DNA from: Clostridium vitabionis
Lineage (GTDB): Bacteria > Bacillota > Clostridia > Lachnospirales > Lachnospiraceae
DNA length: 64,000 nucleotides
Direction of reading: 5' to 3'
Assembly (NCBI RefSeq): GCF_015351765.1
Contig: NZ_JADKQA010000002.1
Location: 51,402 to 115,401 of the forward strand
A program made the position numbers and the translations under genes. The notes under the pieces were generated by a model. It was not told where the DNA came from. It saw only the letters and a list, made by a program, of their open reading frames with translations, and did not search any database. The number at the start of each line of letters is the position of its first letter. Within the stretch, counting starts at the first letter, position 1. Below, piece after piece: positions 50,382-59,717 of the stretch.

Positions 50382-52634
50382 ATGAGAGAAAAATATGAAG
50401 CGCTGCCCGTTGCCGAGCTGAGGAAGATCGCAAAGGAGCAGGGCATTCACGGAGTGTCCTCGCTGCGCAAGGCGGAGCTGATCGACCGCCTGATGGTGCA
50501 TGGGGAGGCGCCGGCCAAGGCGCATCCGGCCCCGGAGGAGAAGCCGGCGGGGGAGAAGGCCCAGGAGGAGAAGCCGGCGGGGGAGAAGGCTCCGGAGGAG
50601 AAGCCGGCAGTAGAGAAGGCTATGGAAGCAAAGCCGGCGGCGGTGACCCCGGCAGCAGATAAGGACCCGGAAGCAAAGCCGGCGGCGAAGATCCCGGACA
50701 GAGGGGATAATGCGGCTGCCGAAGCTGATGAGGCAAAGCCTGCGGAGACAGGAAGATCGGATCGTCCTGCCCGCGGCACGCGCGAAATCTCCGGCCGCGC
50801 GGCGCGGGCGGGCCGGCCGGCTGCCCGGACGGGCAGAGAAGGGCGCCCACAGACAAGGCAGCAGGGGATTGCCAGGAATACCGGCTCCGGCACGAGAACT
50901 TCCCAGGGCATTGTGCGCGGCACGCGGAACGCTCAGGCCGGCGGTACCGCGGTACGGAACGGCCAGGGCGAAGGCAGCGCGGCGGTGCGGAATCCCCAGG
51001 GCACAGGCAGTTCTGCGGTAGGGAACAGCAAGAGCGCAGGCGGCATGGCATCCAGGAATGCGATGGGCGCAGGCGGCGCGGCCGGGAGAAATGCCCAGAA
51101 CGGGCGGACCGGGATGAGAAACCGCACCATGCCGGCACGGGAGAGAATGGACAGCCGCAATGAGCGGCAGGACGGCAGAAGTGAGCGCCCGGTCAGGCAG
51201 GAGAACCGCTACGAGCGGAATGACCGTCAGGAGAACCGCTACGAGCGGAATGACCGCCAGGAGAGGCAGGAAAATCGTTTCGAGAGGCCGGAAAGCCGTC
51301 AGGAGCGCACCGATCGGGGTGAGCGGAATGACCGCCAGGAGGTGATCCCGGCGGCGAGTGAGTACCAGCAGGAGACGGAGCGCCAGAACCAGTATGCCAG
51401 AACCCACTCCATTCAGGACGAGGGGGGGAACCAGGGGCAGGACGCGGAGCACGAGCGGATGGATCTCGCCGAGCTGGACAGCGGGCTTGAGGCTTACGGC
51501 ATCCTTGAAGTTATGCAGGACGGATTCGGCTTTATCCGCAGCCAGAACTTCCTTCCGGGAGATAATGATGTCTATGTGGCGCCGTCCCAGATCCGCCGGT
51601 TCAACCTGAAGACCGGCGATATGGTCCGCGGAAACCGCAAGATCAAGAGCCCGATGGAAAAATTCGCGGCGCTTCTTTATATTACGTCTGTGAACGGCTA
51701 TCCGGCGAGCGCGATCCCGAAGCGGCCGGCCTTCGAGAACCTGACGCCCGTCTTCCCGAACAGCAGGATCAAGCTGGAGCAGCCGGCGCTTCTGGGCAAT
51801 AATGCCCACCAGATGGCGAATATCACCGCCCTCCGCGTGATGGACCTGCTCTCGCCGATCGGCAAGGGACAGCGCGGCATGATTGTATCGCCGCCGAAGG
51901 CCGGGAAGACTACCCTTCTCAAGCAGGTCGCCGAGGCGGTGACGAAGGGCTACCCGGACATGCATCTCATCATCCTCCTCATCGATGAGCGGCCGGAGGA
52001 GGTTACCGATATCCGGGAGGCCATCACCGGTCCTGAGGTTGAGGTGATTTATTCCACATTTGACGAGCTTCCGGAGCGGCACAAGCGGGTCTCCGAGATG
52101 ACGATCGAGCATGCGAAGCGCCTTGTGGAGCATGGCCGGGATGTCATGATCCTTCTGGATTCCATGACCCGGCTCGCGAGGGCCTACAACCTGGTGGAAC
52201 CGCCGAGCGGGCGCACCCTCTCCGGCGGCCTTGACCCGGCGGCCTTGCACATGCCGAAGCGCTTCTTCGGCGCGGCGCGGAACATGCGCGAAGGCGGAAG
52301 TCTCACCATCCTGGCGACGGCGCTGATTGAGACCGGGAGCCGCATGGACGATGTCATCTACGAGGAATTCAAGGGAACCGGCAACATGGAGATCGTGCTT
52401 GACCGGAAGCTTTCGGAGAAGCGCATTTTCCCGGCGATCGATATCCTGAGGTCAGGGACGCGGCGGGATGACCTGCTGCTCAGCCGCGACGAGCAGGAGG
52501 TTGCTGAGATGATCCACAAGGCGACCAGCAACTCGCGGCCGGAGGAGTCTGTCGAGCGGATTCTCGACCTTTTCGCCCACACCAGGAGCAACGCGGATTT
52601 CATCCGGCTGGCCAAGCTCAAGCGGATGTTCTGA
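50382..52634 (+). CDS. rho: Transcription termination factor Rho with long low-complexity insert, 750 aa
   Basis: The N-terminal Rho_N/SAP-like helix module ends near residue 40 ([14 protein letters not shown]). A disordered region of ~310 residues follows. It is first Lys/Glu/Pro/Ala-rich with EEKPAGEKA decapeptides, then Gly/Ala/Asn/Arg-rich, then with [10 protein letters not shown] repeats. The RNA-binding OB domain starts near 361 ([16 protein letters not shown]), Walker A is PPKAGKTT (504-511) and Walker [14 protein letters not shown]. The core is complete. The enlarged basic/acidic insert resembles those known in Actinobacteria and some Clostridia, where it increases RNA binding. Start 50382 with AAGGAGA upstream. 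Confidence 0.95.
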   Translation: MREKYEALPVAELRKIAKEQGIHGVSSLRKAELIDRLMVHGEAPAKAHPAPEEKPAGEKAQEEKPAGEKAPEEKPAVEKAMEAKPAAVTPAADKDPEAKPAAKIPDRGDNAAAEADEAKPAETGRSDRPARGTREISGRAARAGRPAARTGREGRPQTRQQGIARNTGSGTRTSQGIVRGTRNAQAGGTAVRNGQGEGSAAVRNPQGTGSSAVGNSKSAGGMASRNAMGAGGAAGRNAQNGRTGMRNRTMPARERMDSRNERQDGRSERPVRQENRYERNDRQENRYERNDRQERQENRFERPESRQERTDRGERNDRQEVIPAASEYQQETERQNQYARTHSIQDEGGNQGQDAEHERMDLAELDSGLEAYGILEVMQDGFGFIRSQNFLPGDNDVYVAPSQIRRFNLKTGDMVRGNRKIKSPMEKFAALLYITSVNGYPASAIPKRPAFENLTPVFPNSRIKLEQPALLGNNAHQMANITALRVMDLLSPIGKGQRGMIVSPPKAGKTTLLKQVAEAVTKGYPDMHLIILLIDERPEEVTDIREAITGPEVEVIYSTFDELPERHKRVSEMTIEHAKRLVEHGRDVMILLDSMTRLARAYNLVEPPSGRTLSGGLDPAALHMPKRFFGAARNMREGGSLTILATALIETGSRMDDVIYEEFKGTGNMEIVLDRKLSEKRIFPAIDILRSGTRRDDLLLSRDEQEVAEMIHKATSNSRPEESVERILDLFAHTRSNADFIRLAKLKRMF
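50535..50624 (+). repeat. Three 30-bp coding repeats in rho
   Basis: Units of 30 bp encode [10 protein letters not shown] three times (third [10 protein letters not shown]), followed by decaying copies to about 50690. In-frame and part of the disordered insert. Confidence 0.85.
51198..51257 (+). repeat. Two near-perfect 30-bp coding repeats in rho
   Basis: Two copies of a 30-bp unit encoding [10 protein letters not shown], differing in the last base, followed by degenerate copies to about 51345. Likely expands and contracts by slippage. Confidence 0.85.
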
Positions 52635-52714
52635 TCAGGAAGATATTCCCTGCGGGAGCCCTGATGGGAATCAGCGGGGCGGCAGCAAAACGGTGCCTGC
52701 CGAAAAATCACCGC

Positions 52715-52743
52715 TTGCATTCAGAATCTGACTATGCTATACT
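52715..52743 (+). promoter_or_regulatory. Promoter of rpmE
   Basis: TTGCAT (52715-52720), 17-base spacer, TATACT (52738-52743). Confidence 0.8.
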
Positions 52744-52749
52744 TTTATA

Positions 52750-52881
52750 GCTGTCATCAGATGACAGCAGATTCTGATATTTTCGTGAGTCGTCCTTACG
52801 GTAAGGGATATGCAGGATCGGATCGCTGCTTTATAACCGTGCGGTCGGAAATCGCACAACAGATTCAGAGAGGTGAAACAC
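52750..52881 (+). ncRNA. Structured 5' leader of rpmE (candidate L31 leader)
   Basis: Three hairpins: GCTGTCAT-CAG-ATGACAGC (52750-52768) at the very 5' end, CCTTAC-G-GTAAGG (52794-52806) and GTGCG-N9-CGCAC (52839-52857). L31 leaders with autoregulation are known in Firmicutes; I compare only by position and structure content. Confidence 0.5.
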
Positions 52882-53085
52882 ATGAAGGAAGGAATCCATC
52901 CGGCCTATTATCAGGCTAAGGTCGTTTGCAACTGCGGCAACGAGTTCGTCGTTGGCTCCACCAAGAAGGAGATCCACGTCGAGGTCTGCTCCAAGTGCCA
53001 TCCGTTCTACACTGGCCAGCAGAAGGCGGCTTCCGCTCGCGGGCGCATTGACGCGTTCAACCGTAAGTACGGACTGAACAAGTAA
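52882..53085 (+). CDS. rpmE: Ribosomal protein L31, 67 aa
   Basis: Short zinc-binding (C+) form: C16 and C18 in [10 protein letters not shown]36 and C39 in [15 protein letters not shown]. The last is the L31 signature. Start at ATG 52882 with GAGAGGTG upstream; a GTG at 52873 is part of that site. Component of the large ribosomal subunit, at the central protuberance. Own promoter and terminator. Confidence 0.97.
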   Translation: MKEGIHPAYYQAKVVCNCGNEFVVGSTKKEIHVEVCSKCHPFYTGQQKAASARGRIDAFNRKYGLNK

Positions 53086-53103
53086 TTACAGCTGAAACAA
53101 GCG

Positions 53104-53133
53104 GGGGTTGAGTGTCAAAGCTCAGCCCCTTTT
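53104..53133 (+). terminator. Terminator of rpmE
   Basis: GGGGTTGAG (53104-53112) with CTCAGCCCC (53121-53129), followed by TTTT. Confidence 0.9.
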
Positions 53134-53193
53134 CGTGTACACGGCGGGAGATATTCCCGCGTTCTTTGTCACGGAAAGGATGATAGGACATCG

Positions 53194-54168
53194 ATGAAAT
53201 ATTCAGGTATCGGAGGCCAGGCGGTTCTCGAGGGCATCATGATGATGAACCGGGACACCTACGCGGTGGCTGTGCGCCGCCCGGACGGCGGCATCGAGGT
53301 GGAGAAGAAGGAATACCACAGCATCACGGAAAAAAGCCCGATTCTCCGGCTCCCGTTCATCCGCGGGGTGTTCCGGTTTGCGGATTCCATGATTGTCGGG
53401 ATGCGCACCCTGAATTATTCCGCGGAGATCTATGCGTCCGATGACAGTGAGGAGGAAGAGCTGTCAAAGTTCGAGCTCTGGCTGAACCGCACCTTCGGGG
53501 AAAAGGTGGAGAAGGTTGTGGTTGGCGCCGTCATGGTGTTCTCCTTCCTCGCGGCGATCGGCATTTTCATGCTGCTTCCCCTCTTCCTGGCGGGATTTTT
53601 CCGCCGGCTGACCGCGTCGGATCACCTGGTTGCCTTTCTGGAGGGCATCATCCGCGTCGTCATCTTCATCCTGTACATCAAGCTGGTCTCCCGCATGGAG
53701 GACATCAACCGGACGTTTATGTACCACGGCTCGGAGCACAAGTGCATCAACTGTATTGAGCACGGCCTTCCCCTGACGGTGGAAAATGTCCGCGCGAGCT
53801 CCAAGGAACACAAGCGCTGCGGAACCAGCTTTATCCTGATCGTCATGGCGGTCAGCATCCTGGTCTTTATGGCCGTTCCGGCGCACACCGTGCTGACCCG
53901 CGTCCTCAGCCGGATCCTGCTGATCCCGGTCATCGCCGGCATTTCTTATGAAGTCCTGCAGAAGGCCGGGAGAAGCGGCAGCCGGATTTCCGACATCGTG
54001 GCCAGGCCTGGGCTCTGGATGCAGGCGCTGACGACGAAGGAGCCCACCGACGACATGATCGAGGTTGCCATCCGGGCGACCGAGGCGGTCTTTGATTGGC
54101 GGGCATTTCTCAGGGAGAATTTTCCGGGCGCGGGTACCCCGGAGGGAGAGACGGAGGCGTCGGCATGA
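53194..54168 (+). CDS. DUF1385 membrane protein, 324 aa
   Basis: YSGIGGQAVLEGIMMMNRDT is the family's opening motif. Membrane helices include VVGAVMVFSFLAAIGIFML, LEGIIRVVIFILYIKLVS and FILIVMAVSILVFMAVPAH. The conserved YHGSEHKCINCIEHGLPLT lies between them, a His/Cys motif that might bind metal. Function unknown; the family is widely conserved next to rpmE and prfA in Firmicutes. Overlaps prmC by 4 bases (ATGA). Confidence 0.92.
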   Translation: MKYSGIGGQAVLEGIMMMNRDTYAVAVRRPDGGIEVEKKEYHSITEKSPILRLPFIRGVFRFADSMIVGMRTLNYSAEIYASDDSEEEELSKFELWLNRTFGEKVEKVVVGAVMVFSFLAAIGIFMLLPLFLAGFFRRLTASDHLVAFLEGIIRVVIFILYIKLVSRMEDINRTFMYHGSEHKCINCIEHGLPLTVENVRASSKEHKRCGTSFILIVMAVSILVFMAVPAHTVLTRVLSRILLIPVIAGISYEVLQKAGRSGSRISDIVARPGLWMQALTTKEPTDDMIEVAIRATEAVFDWRAFLRENFPGAGTPEGETEASA

Positions 54169-55109
54169 CGGCAATCATTCGCCACGCGCTGGATAACGGG
54201 CCGACATTCCGCGAGCTGCTTGCGCAGGGCACCGCGGAGCTGGAGCAGGCAGGAGTCGGGGACGCGAAAAATGACGCCTGGTACCTGCTGTCGGAAGCAT
54301 TTTCCGTGGACAGGACACACTACTATCTTGAGCCGGACAAGCCGCTTCGGGCAAACCGGCTGACCGACAGCCTTCCCCGGTACGAGGAGATGCTCCGCCG
54401 CCGCTCGCGGCGGATCCCGCTCCAGCAGATCCTGGGGAGGACAGACTTCATGGGGCTGACCTTCAAGGTTAATGAGCATGTGCTGATCCCCCGCCAGGAT
54501 ACGGAGGTGCTGGTAGAGACGGTGCTCGAGGAGTGCCGCGAGAGCGATGCTTCCGTTCTCGACATGTGTACGGGGTCCGGCTGCATCGCGATCAGCCTTG
54601 CCGTCCGCGGGAAATATAAGAATGTCACCGGGAGCGATATCTCCCGGGAAGCGCTCAAGGTCGCCGCGCAGAACGGTTTTTCCCTGTTTCGGGCGGCAAA
54701 GGGGAGGAGCGGGAAGGCAGGAACATTTCTCATCTCCCCGGAGGGGAGAACCCTGTCCCTTTTGCAGAGCGACTTAACCCGCGACCTGCCCACAGGGGCG
54801 CTCTACGACATCATCACCTGCAATCCTCCCTACATCCCCACCTCGGTGATCGACACCCTGGCTCCGGAGGTCCGGGATCATGACCCGCGGATTGCCCTGG
54901 ACGGGGCGGACGACGGCCTGAGCTTTTACCGGAGGCTTGCGGTAGAGATGCCGCTCAGGCTCCGGCGGGGCGGCCGGGTTTATCTGGAGATCGGCTTCGA
55001 CGAGGCGGATGCGGTCCGCCGGCTGCTCACGGTGGCGGGTTTCCAGCAGATCCGCGTGATCCGTGACCTTGCCGGGCTTGACCGGGTTGTCTGCGCAGTG
55101 TATACATAA
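54165..55109 (+). CDS. prmC: Peptide chain release factor N5-glutamine methyltransferase PrmC, 314 aa
   Basis: An N-terminal helical domain and a SAM methyltransferase domain. VLDMCTGSGCIAISLA binds SAM and NPPY (220-223) is the glutamine-binding motif. A 20-residue stretch (AAKGRSGKAGTFLISPEGR) is an insert relative to most PrmC. It methylates the GGQ glutamine of release factors, and its target prfA is next. ATG 54165 overlaps the previous stop. Confidence 0.95.
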   Translation: MTAIIRHALDNGPTFRELLAQGTAELEQAGVGDAKNDAWYLLSEAFSVDRTHYYLEPDKPLRANRLTDSLPRYEEMLRRRSRRIPLQQILGRTDFMGLTFKVNEHVLIPRQDTEVLVETVLEECRESDASVLDMCTGSGCIAISLAVRGKYKNVTGSDISREALKVAAQNGFSLFRAAKGRSGKAGTFLISPEGRTLSLLQSDLTRDLPTGALYDIITCNPPYIPTSVIDTLAPEVRDHDPRIALDGADDGLSFYRRLAVEMPLRLRRGGRVYLEIGFDEADAVRRLLTVAGFQQIRVIRDLAGLDRVVCAVYT

Positions 55110-55162
55110 AGTAGCGCTCCCAGAGGGAGCGGGATGTTCGGACAGGAACGGAGTATCTGGCT

Positions 55163-56236
55163 ATGTTTGACCAACTCGACGATCTTCTGGCTCACTACGA
55201 GGAGCTGATGAAAATGCTCTCCGAGCCGGATGCGGCATCGGATTCTGCCCGCTTCCAGGAGCTTCTCCGGAAGCAGGCGGAGCTCTCCCCGGTGGTGGAG
55301 GCCTATGAGGCGTATAAGAAGGCCAAGTCTTCCGAGGAAGAATGCCTGCAGATGCTGGAGAGTGAGACCGACGGGGAGCTGCGGGAGCTCGCGAAGGAGG
55401 AGCTGCGCGAATCCCGCGCGCGCAGGGAGGAGTTGGAGAAAGAGCTCCGGATCCTGCTGCTCCCGAAGGACCCGAACGATGAGAAGAACGTCATCGTGGA
55501 GATCCGCGCGGGCGCGGGCGGCGACGAGGCAGCCCTGTTTGCCGCTGATTTGTACCGGATGTATGTCCGGTACGCCGAGCGGAGGGGCTGGAAGACCGAG
55601 ATGATGAACGTGAACGAGACCGGGATCGGCGGGTTCCGGGAGATCGACTTCATGATCAGGGGCGAGGGCGCTTACTCCCGGCTGAAATACGAGAGCGGGG
55701 TGCACCGCGTCCAGCGGGTGCCGGTCACCGAGTCCGGCGGGCGGATCCACACATCGACCGCGACGGTGGCGATCATGCCGGAGGCGGAGGAGATCGATGT
55801 CCAGATTGACGAGAAGGATGTCCGGATTGACGTGATGCGGGCTTCGGGAAATGGCGGCCAGTGTGTCAACACGACGGATTCCGCGGTCCGCCTGACGCAT
55901 CTCCCGACGGGCATCGTGATCTACAGCCAGACGGAGAAATCCCAGCTGCAGAACAAGGAGAAGGCATTTGCCCTGCTGCGGTCCAAGCTCTACACGCTGG
56001 AGATGATGCGGCGCCAGGAGGAAGAGTCGGAGAACCGCCGGAGCCAGATCGGCACCGGTGACCGCTCCGAGAAGATCCGGACCTACAATTTCCCCCAGGG
56101 GCGGGTCACGGATCATCGCATCAAGCTCACACTCTATAATAAGATTGACGCGGTCATGAACGGGGATCTCGACGAGATCCTGGACAGCCTGATCGCGGCG
56201 GACCAGGCTGCGAAGCTGGCGGGCGGGGAGCGTTAG
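55163..56236 (+). CDS. prfA: Peptide chain release factor 1, 357 aa
   Basis: The GGQ motif is at 231-233 ([18 protein letters not shown]), the tripeptide anticodon-like region [17 protein letters not shown] lies just before. Complete RF1 length. Reads UAA and UAG stop codons. Its cluster with prmC is typical of Clostridia. Confidence 0.97.
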   Translation: MFDQLDDLLAHYEELMKMLSEPDAASDSARFQELLRKQAELSPVVEAYEAYKKAKSSEEECLQMLESETDGELRELAKEELRESRARREELEKELRILLLPKDPNDEKNVIVEIRAGAGGDEAALFAADLYRMYVRYAERRGWKTEMMNVNETGIGGFREIDFMIRGEGAYSRLKYESGVHRVQRVPVTESGGRIHTSTATVAIMPEAEEIDVQIDEKDVRIDVMRASGNGGQCVNTTDSAVRLTHLPTGIVIYSQTEKSQLQNKEKAFALLRSKLYTLEMMRRQEEESENRRSQIGTGDRSEKIRTYNFPQGRVTDHRIKLTLYNKIDAVMNGDLDEILDSLIAADQAAKLAGGER

Positions 56237-56258
56237 GCTGCCGGGAAGCGGCGCGGGA

Positions 56259-56292
56259 AACCTCAGCGCACAGCCCGTGAGGCGCTGAGGTT
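56259..56292 (+). terminator. Strong hairpin after prfA without T-run
   Basis: AACCTCAGCGC (56259-56269) pairs perfectly with GCGCTGAGGTT (56282-56292); followed by CCGGAG and the next ribosome binding site. May attenuate or stabilise rather than terminate. Confidence 0.5.
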
Positions 56293-56309
56293 CCGGAGAG
56301 GAGGCAGGG

Positions 56310-56801
56310 ATGCCAAGAAGGGATAAGACGAATTATTACCTGGATCTTGCGGAGATGGTCTGCCAGAGGAGCACCTGCCTCCGCAGGCACTACGGGGCGG
56401 TCATCGTGAATAACGATGAGGTCGTGTCCACCGGCTACAACGGCGCGCCGAGAGGCCGCGTCAACTGCACGGACCGCGGTGTCTGCATGCGGGATGAGCT
56501 GCATGTGCCGCGCGGGGAACGGTACGAGATCTGCCGGAGTGTCCACGCTGAGGCAAATGCGATCATCAGCGCCTCCCGGGAACGGATGATCGGAGGCTCC
56601 CTCTATCTCTGCGGCATCGATCCCGCGACAGGGGGCTATGTGGAGCACGCCAACAGCTGCTCCATGTGCAAGCGGCTGATCATCAACGCCGGCCTCGCCA
56701 AGGTCTACAGCCGGGATGACAAGGATCATTACCGCGTCATCGACGTCCAGCGCGACTGGGTGGAGAATGACGAGACACTGAATGGGGAGTTCAATTACTG
56801 A
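56310..56801 (+). CDS. ComEB/dCMP deaminase family protein, 163 aa
   Basis: The zinc-dependent deaminase motif [11 protein letters not shown] and SCSMCKR (HAE...CxxC). The opening [20 protein letters not shown] and [17 protein letters not shown] are typical of dCMP deaminases and ComEB. It probably deaminates dCMP to dUMP. Starts after GGAGAGGAGG. 19 bases before rfbA. Confidence 0.92.
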   Translation: MPRRDKTNYYLDLAEMVCQRSTCLRRHYGAVIVNNDEVVSTGYNGAPRGRVNCTDRGVCMRDELHVPRGERYEICRSVHAEANAIISASRERMIGGSLYLCGIDPATGGYVEHANSCSMCKRLIINAGLAKVYSRDDKDHYRVIDVQRDWVENDETLNGEFNY

Positions 56802-56820
56802 GAAAACAGGAGGAGATATC

Positions 56821-57714
56821 ATGAAGGGAATCGTTCTTGCCGGCGGGTCCGGCACACGCCTGTATCCGCTGACGATGGTGACATCGAAGCAGCTTCTGCC
56901 GATCTATGACAAGCCGATGATCTACTATCCGCTGTCTGTGCTGATGAACGCGGGCATCCGGGATATTCTGATCATCTCCACGCCGGACGACACGCCGCGC
57001 TTCGAGCACCTGTTCGGTGACGGCCATCAGTTCGGCATCCGCTTAAGCTACAAGGTGCAGCCGAAGCCGGAGGGGCTGGCGCAGGCATTCCTCCTCGGCG
57101 AAGAGTTCATCGGGGACGACAACGTGGCGATGGTGCTCGGCGATAACATTTTCCAGGGGAATGGCCTCAGGGAGAAGCTGAGAGAGGCGGCGGCGAGAAA
57201 GACCGGCGCCACCGTGTTCGGCTACTATGTTGATGATCCGGAGCGCTTCGGCATCGTGGAATTCGATAAGGACGGCCAGGCGGTTTCCCTCGAGGAGAAG
57301 CCGGCACACCCGAAGTCCAATTACGCGCTGACCGGCCTCTATTTCTACGACAACCGGGTTGTCCGGTACGCGAAGGAACTCAAGCCGTCCGCCAGGGGCG
57401 AGCTGGAGATCACCGACCTCAATAAGATTTACCTGGAAAATGGCGACCTGAACGTCACGCTTCTCGGTCAGGGCTACACCTGGCTCGACACCGGCACCCA
57501 TGAGTCCCTGGTCGAGGCCACGAACTTCGTGAAGACCGTGGAGACCCACCAGCACCGCAAAATCGCCTGCCTGGAGGAGATCGCCTACCTGAACGGCTGG
57601 ATCGGCAGGGATGAGGTCCTGAAGGCTTATGAGCTCTATAAGAAGAACCAGTACGGGAAGTATCTGAAGGATATTCTCGACGGAAAATACGTGGACAAGC
57701 TTCACCAGAACTGA
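56821..57714 (+). CDS. rfbA: Glucose-1-phosphate thymidylyltransferase, 297 aa
   Basis: The nucleotidyltransferase motif [36 protein letters not shown], and [12 protein letters not shown]. Makes dTDP-glucose, first step to dTDP-rhamnose. ATG 56821 has AGGAGGAG upstream; length is standard. First of three rfb genes. Confidence 0.95.
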   Translation: MKGIVLAGGSGTRLYPLTMVTSKQLLPIYDKPMIYYPLSVLMNAGIRDILIISTPDDTPRFEHLFGDGHQFGIRLSYKVQPKPEGLAQAFLLGEEFIGDDNVAMVLGDNIFQGNGLREKLREAAARKTGATVFGYYVDDPERFGIVEFDKDGQAVSLEEKPAHPKSNYALTGLYFYDNRVVRYAKELKPSARGELEITDLNKIYLENGDLNVTLLGQGYTWLDTGTHESLVEATNFVKTVETHQHRKIACLEEIAYLNGWIGRDEVLKAYELYKKNQYGKYLKDILDGKYVDKLHQN

Positions 57715-57743
57715 GCAGGGAAAGACAAGGAGAGCAGAAGAAA

Positions 57744-58784
57744 ATGAAATTTATCGTTACCGGCGGCGCTGGCTTCATCGGCGGCAATTTCATGCACTAT
57801 ATGGTCAACAAGTATCCGGAGGATCAGTTCATCAATCTTGACCTTCTGACCTACGCGGGGAATCTCGAGACGGTGGCTCCGCTTGAGGGGAAGCCGAACT
57901 ACCGGTTTGTCCGCGGCGACATCGCGGACCGGAAGTTCATCTTCGACCTCTTTGCCAGGGAGAAGCCGGACGTTGTCGTGAACTTTGCCGCCGAGAGCCA
58001 TGTGGACCGCTCGATCACCGACCCGGAGGCCTTTGTCCGCACAAACGTGTGCGGAACCACAACGCTGCTGGACGCCTGCCGGACCTATGGCATCAAGCGC
58101 TATCACCAGGTTTCCACCGATGAGGTATACGGCGACCTTCCGCTCGACCGCCCGGATCTTTTCTTCACCGAGACCACGCCGCTGCACACCTCAAGCCCCT
58201 ATTCCGCATCGAAGGCGAGCGCCGACCTCTTTGTCCTCGCCTACCACAGGACATACGGGCTTCCGGTCAGCATTTCCCGCTGCTCGAACAATTACGGGCC
58301 GTATCATTTCCCGGAGAAGCTGATCCCGCTCGTGATCAGCCGCGCGCTTGCCGACGAGAAGATTCCGGTGTACGGCACGGGGGCAAATGTCCGTGACTGG
58401 CTCTATGTCACCGACCACTGCTCTGCCATTGACCTTGTGGTCCGGAAGGGGCTCGAGGGCGAGGTATACAACATCGGCGGCCACAATGAGCGCACGAACC
58501 TCGACGTCGTGAAGACGATCCTCCGCTCGCTGAACAAGCCGGAGAGCCTGATCGAATTTGTGAAGGACCGCCCGGGCCATGACCGCCGCTATGCCATGGA
58601 TCCGACGAAGATCGAGACAGAGCTCGGCTGGAAGCCGGAGTACACCTTTGACACCGGCATCCCGAAAACCATCGAGTGGTACCTGAGCAACCGCGAGTGG
58701 TGGGAGCACATCGTCAGCGGCGAGTATCAGAAATATTTTGACAAGATGTACAGCAAGCGCCTGGCGGAAGGAGAGAACGCATGA
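57744..58784 (+). CDS. rfbB: dTDP-glucose 4,6-dehydratase, 346 aa
   Basis: Short-chain (extended SDR) enzyme. NAD loop GGAGFIGGNFMHYM, catalytic STDEVYGDL and YSASKASAD (Y-x-x-x-K). Converts dTDP-glucose to the 4-keto-6-deoxy sugar. Overlaps rfbD by 4 bases (ATGA). Confidence 0.95.
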   Translation: MKFIVTGGAGFIGGNFMHYMVNKYPEDQFINLDLLTYAGNLETVAPLEGKPNYRFVRGDIADRKFIFDLFAREKPDVVVNFAAESHVDRSITDPEAFVRTNVCGTTTLLDACRTYGIKRYHQVSTDEVYGDLPLDRPDLFFTETTPLHTSSPYSASKASADLFVLAYHRTYGLPVSISRCSNNYGPYHFPEKLIPLVISRALADEKIPVYGTGANVRDWLYVTDHCSAIDLVVRKGLEGEVYNIGGHNERTNLDVVKTILRSLNKPESLIEFVKDRPGHDRRYAMDPTKIETELGWKPEYTFDTGIPKTIEWYLSNREWWEHIVSGEYQKYFDKMYSKRLAEGENA

Positions 58785-59698
58785 AGGTATTTGTGACCGG
58801 CGTCGGCGGCCAGCTCGGCCATGATGTCATGAACGATCTCGCTTCCCGGGGAATCGAGGGCATCGGCAGCGATATCCAGCCGGCCTACAGTGGGATCGAT
58901 GACGGTTCGGCGGTCACCAGGATGCCCTATGTCCCGCTGGACATCACGGACCGGGCAGCGGTGGAGAAGGCCATTGCGGATTCCGGCGCCGACGCGGTTG
59001 TGCACTGCGCCGCCTGGACCGCGGTGGACGCCGCCGAGGATCCGGAGAACCGCCCGAAGGTGATGGCGATCAACGTGGACGGCACAAGGAACATCGCAGC
59101 CGCGGTGAAGAAGGCCGGGGCAAAGATGATCTACATCAGCACGGACTATGTCTTCGACGGCCAGGGCACTGCGCCGTGGAAGCCGGACTGTAAGGATTAC
59201 GCCCCGCTCAATGTCTACGGCGAGAGCAAGCTCGGCGGCGAGATGGCCGTCAGCGAAACGCTGGACAAGTATTTTATCGTCCGCATTGCCTGGGTGTTCG
59301 GCCTGAACGGCAAAAACTTCATCCGGACCATGCTGAATGTGGGAAAGACCCACGATGAGGTCCGTGTGGTCAATGACCAGATCGGCACGCCGACCTACAC
59401 GCTGGATCTCGCGAGGCTCCTGGTGGACATGGTGCAGACCGAGAAATACGGATATTATCACGCGACCAACGAGGGCGGGTACATCTCCTGGTATGATTTC
59501 ACCTGTGAGATCTACCGCCAGGCCGGCATGAAGACAAAGGTCACGCCGGTGACCACCGCGGAGTACGGCCTTTCCAAGGCGGCGAGGCCATTCAACAGCC
59601 GTCTCGATAAATCCAAGCTCGCGGAGAATGGCTTTACGCCCCTTCCGGACTGGAAGGACGCGGTCAGCCGCTATCTCCGGGCGCTGGGAGAAATCTGA
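58781..59698 (+). CDS. rfbD: dTDP-4-dehydrorhamnose reductase, 305 aa
   Basis: NAD(P) loop FVTGVGGQLGHDVMND, VHCAAWTAVDAAEDP, ISTDYVFDGQG and YGESKLGGE (Y-x-x-x-K), followed by RIAWVFGLNG. Final step to dTDP-rhamnose. The usual 3,5-epimerase (rfbC) is not in this operon; it must be elsewhere or the product is a different deoxy sugar. Confidence 0.93.
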   Translation: MKVFVTGVGGQLGHDVMNDLASRGIEGIGSDIQPAYSGIDDGSAVTRMPYVPLDITDRAAVEKAIADSGADAVVHCAAWTAVDAAEDPENRPKVMAINVDGTRNIAAAVKKAGAKMIYISTDYVFDGQGTAPWKPDCKDYAPLNVYGESKLGGEMAVSETLDKYFIVRIAWVFGLNGKNFIRTMLNVGKTHDEVRVVNDQIGTPTYTLDLARLLVDMVQTEKYGYYHATNEGGYISWYDFTCEIYRQAGMKTKVTPVTTAEYGLSKAARPFNSRLDKSKLAENGFTPLPDWKDAVSRYLRALGEI

Positions 59699-59717
59699 CG
59701 GGAGGAACAGAGAAAAG

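Noticed and set aside
51198-51345. CRISPR-like short repeats
   Set aside because: Units are 30 bp with no spacers, in frame and coding within rho; they are protein repeats.
49995-52250. 751-codon minus-strand open frame opposite rho
   Set aside because: Created by the GC-rich repetitive rho insert; leucine/arginine-rich product without motifs.
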